Below, piece by piece: positions 5,089-5,755 of a DNA stretch of 5,755 nucleotides (its first letter is position 1; the number at the start of each line of letters is the position of its first letter). The position numbers and the translations under genes were made by a program. The notes beneath the pieces were generated by a model. The model made no database searches. It was not told the DNA's origin and worked only from the letters and a program-made list of their open reading frames with translations. The DNA is from an uncultured bacterium (GTDB taxonomy: Bacteria; Bacillota; Clostridia; TANB77; CAG-508), in the NCBI GenBank assembly GCA_905215615.1, contig CAJMQM010000051.1, forward strand, positions 1 to 5,755. The letters are read 5' to 3'.

Positions 5089-5658
5089 TTATTTATGTTT
5101 TTTCTTTTGAACAGAGTAGCCAAATTTTCCAACTTGCTTTCCTAGTGTAAAATATTTTCCATTTGCATATGCTATTAAGTTACATTTTGTAATATCAAAA
5201 GCACCTTTTTCGTCTATATATTTTTCGTCTGCATCTATTGATAAAACATCTGCAATAAACATATCGTGACTTCCCATTTCTTTTATTTCTTTTACTTTAC
5301 ACTCTATTGATACAGGACTTTCTTTAATTAGTGGACATTTAACAAAACTTCCTTTTTCTTTTGTTAAGTGCATTTCTTTAAATTTATCTACTTTTGCACC
5401 TGTTTTTACTCCACACCAGTCTGTTGCATAAGCTAGTTCTTTTGTAGTTAAATTAATTACAAATTCTCCTGTATTTTTTATTATGCTATGTGAATATCTA
5501 TTTTTTCTTACAGAAATATAACATGTTGCTGGGTCTGAAGCTATAATTCCTGTCCAAGCTACTGTTATTATATTACTTTTCTCCATATCTCCACAAGATA
5601 CCATTACTGCTGGTATAGGATATTCAAATGTTCCAGATTTCCAAGTTATTTTGCCCAT
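5089..5658 (-). CDS. flavin reductase-like FMN-binding family protein
   Basis: The 189-residue cytoplasmic protein resembles the flavin reductase-like (flavoredoxin-type) split-barrel family, which binds FMN and passes electrons between NAD(P)H or other donors and flavin or iron-sulfur partners. Recognisable segments are PIPAVMVSCGDMEKSNIITV at 14-33, WTGIIASDPATCYISVRKNR at 35-54, GEFVINL at 64-70, the DWCGVKTG region at 80-87 and GSHDMFIADVLSID at 129-142. The family's N-terminal flavin domain is also found in Moorella Hrb, where a C-terminal rubredoxin follows. Here the chain ends in a Lys-rich tail (QKKKHK) with no CxxC rubredoxin pair. The start at 5658 is the only good one, but it lacks a normal SD: only GTGAT lies next to it, while an AAGGAG occurs 53 bases upstream (5712-5717). 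It precedes fprA on the same strand, suggesting a shared redox role; its actual substrate is unknown. Confidence 0.88.
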   Translation of the reverse strand: MGKITWKSGTFEYPIPAVMVSCGDMEKSNIITVAWTGIIASDPATCYISVRKNRYSHSIIKNTGEFVINLTTKELAYATDWCGVKTGAKVDKFKEMHLTKEKGSFVKCPLIKESPVSIECKVKEIKEMGSHDMFIADVLSIDADEKYIDEKGAFDITKCNLIAYANGKYFTLGKQVGKFGYSVQKKKHK

Positions 5659-5755
5659 TTTATCACATATAATCCAATTATTAAAATATTATAGAAATTA
5701 TAGGATTATTTCTCCTTTTAAACATATTTAGGTTATTTTGAGGTTAACCTATAAA
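5659..5755 (-). other. upstream region of the flavin reductase gene, with repeats
   Basis: This AT-rich stretch reaches the window edge and holds no gene. AGGTTA occurs at 5730-5735 and again at 5741-5746, 11 bases apart. The second copy is half of the 10-base palindrome AGGTTAACCT (5741-5750), giving an operator-like cluster. Two TATAAT boxes (5702-5697 and 5693-5688, minus strand) lack good -35 partners. ATAATCC/GGATTAT (5709-5703 with 5675-5669) can form a 7-base stem between AAGGAG (5712-5717) and the start codon. A start-stop pair ATGTGA (5668-5663) precedes the real ATG. Function is unproven. Confidence 0.3.

Overview
The window is strongly AT-rich, with AGGAGG-type ribosome binding sites and the gene order rpmG-secE-nusG-rplK-rplA-rplJ-rplL. 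This points to a low-GC Firmicute. The clostridial-type flavodiiron protein and the adjacent flavin reductase-like protein suggest an anaerobic member of the Clostridia. I cannot name a genus from the sequence alone. Every convincing gene lies on the minus strand, so in the direction of transcription the window is read from its high-coordinate end to its low-coordinate end.

First in that order is an oxidative-defence or flavin module. It holds a flavin reductase-like FMN-binding protein (5089-5658) and then FprA, a flavodiiron oxygen/NO reductase (3686-4867), separated by 221 bases. No strong terminator or promoter is visible between them. In Moorella, the electron donor to FprA (Hrb) is a flavin reductase domain fused to rubredoxin. 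Here a stand-alone flavin reductase-like protein lies next to fprA and has no rubredoxin domain.

Next is a 289-base intergenic region (3397-3685) with a near-consensus sigma-A promoter (TTGACA, 17 bases, TAAAAT with an extended -10 TG) pointing at rpmG. A perfect inverted repeat with 12-base arms sits over the predicted transcription start.

The translation/secretion/transcription-elongation operon follows: rpmG (L33, zinc-ribbon form), secE (with unusually long tails at both ends), nusG, rplK (L11), rplA (L1), rplJ (L10) and the start of rplL (L7/L12, cut by the window edge). Spacing is tight (16-52 bases) from rpmG through rplA, consistent with one transcript. There are two likely autoregulatory RNAs. 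One is a small two-helix element between rplK and rplA that resembles the L1 site of 23S rRNA and overlaps the rplA ribosome binding site. The other is a 150-base L10 leader between rplA and rplJ with a recognisable terminator and competing helices, matching the L10(L12)4 attenuation scheme described for Bacillus subtilis rplJL.

The most unusual items are the SecE tails, the apparent L1 operator placed inside the operon, the promoter-hairpin arrangement ahead of rpmG, and the split FprA/flavin reductase pair. I found no mobile element, CRISPR array or tRNA gene.
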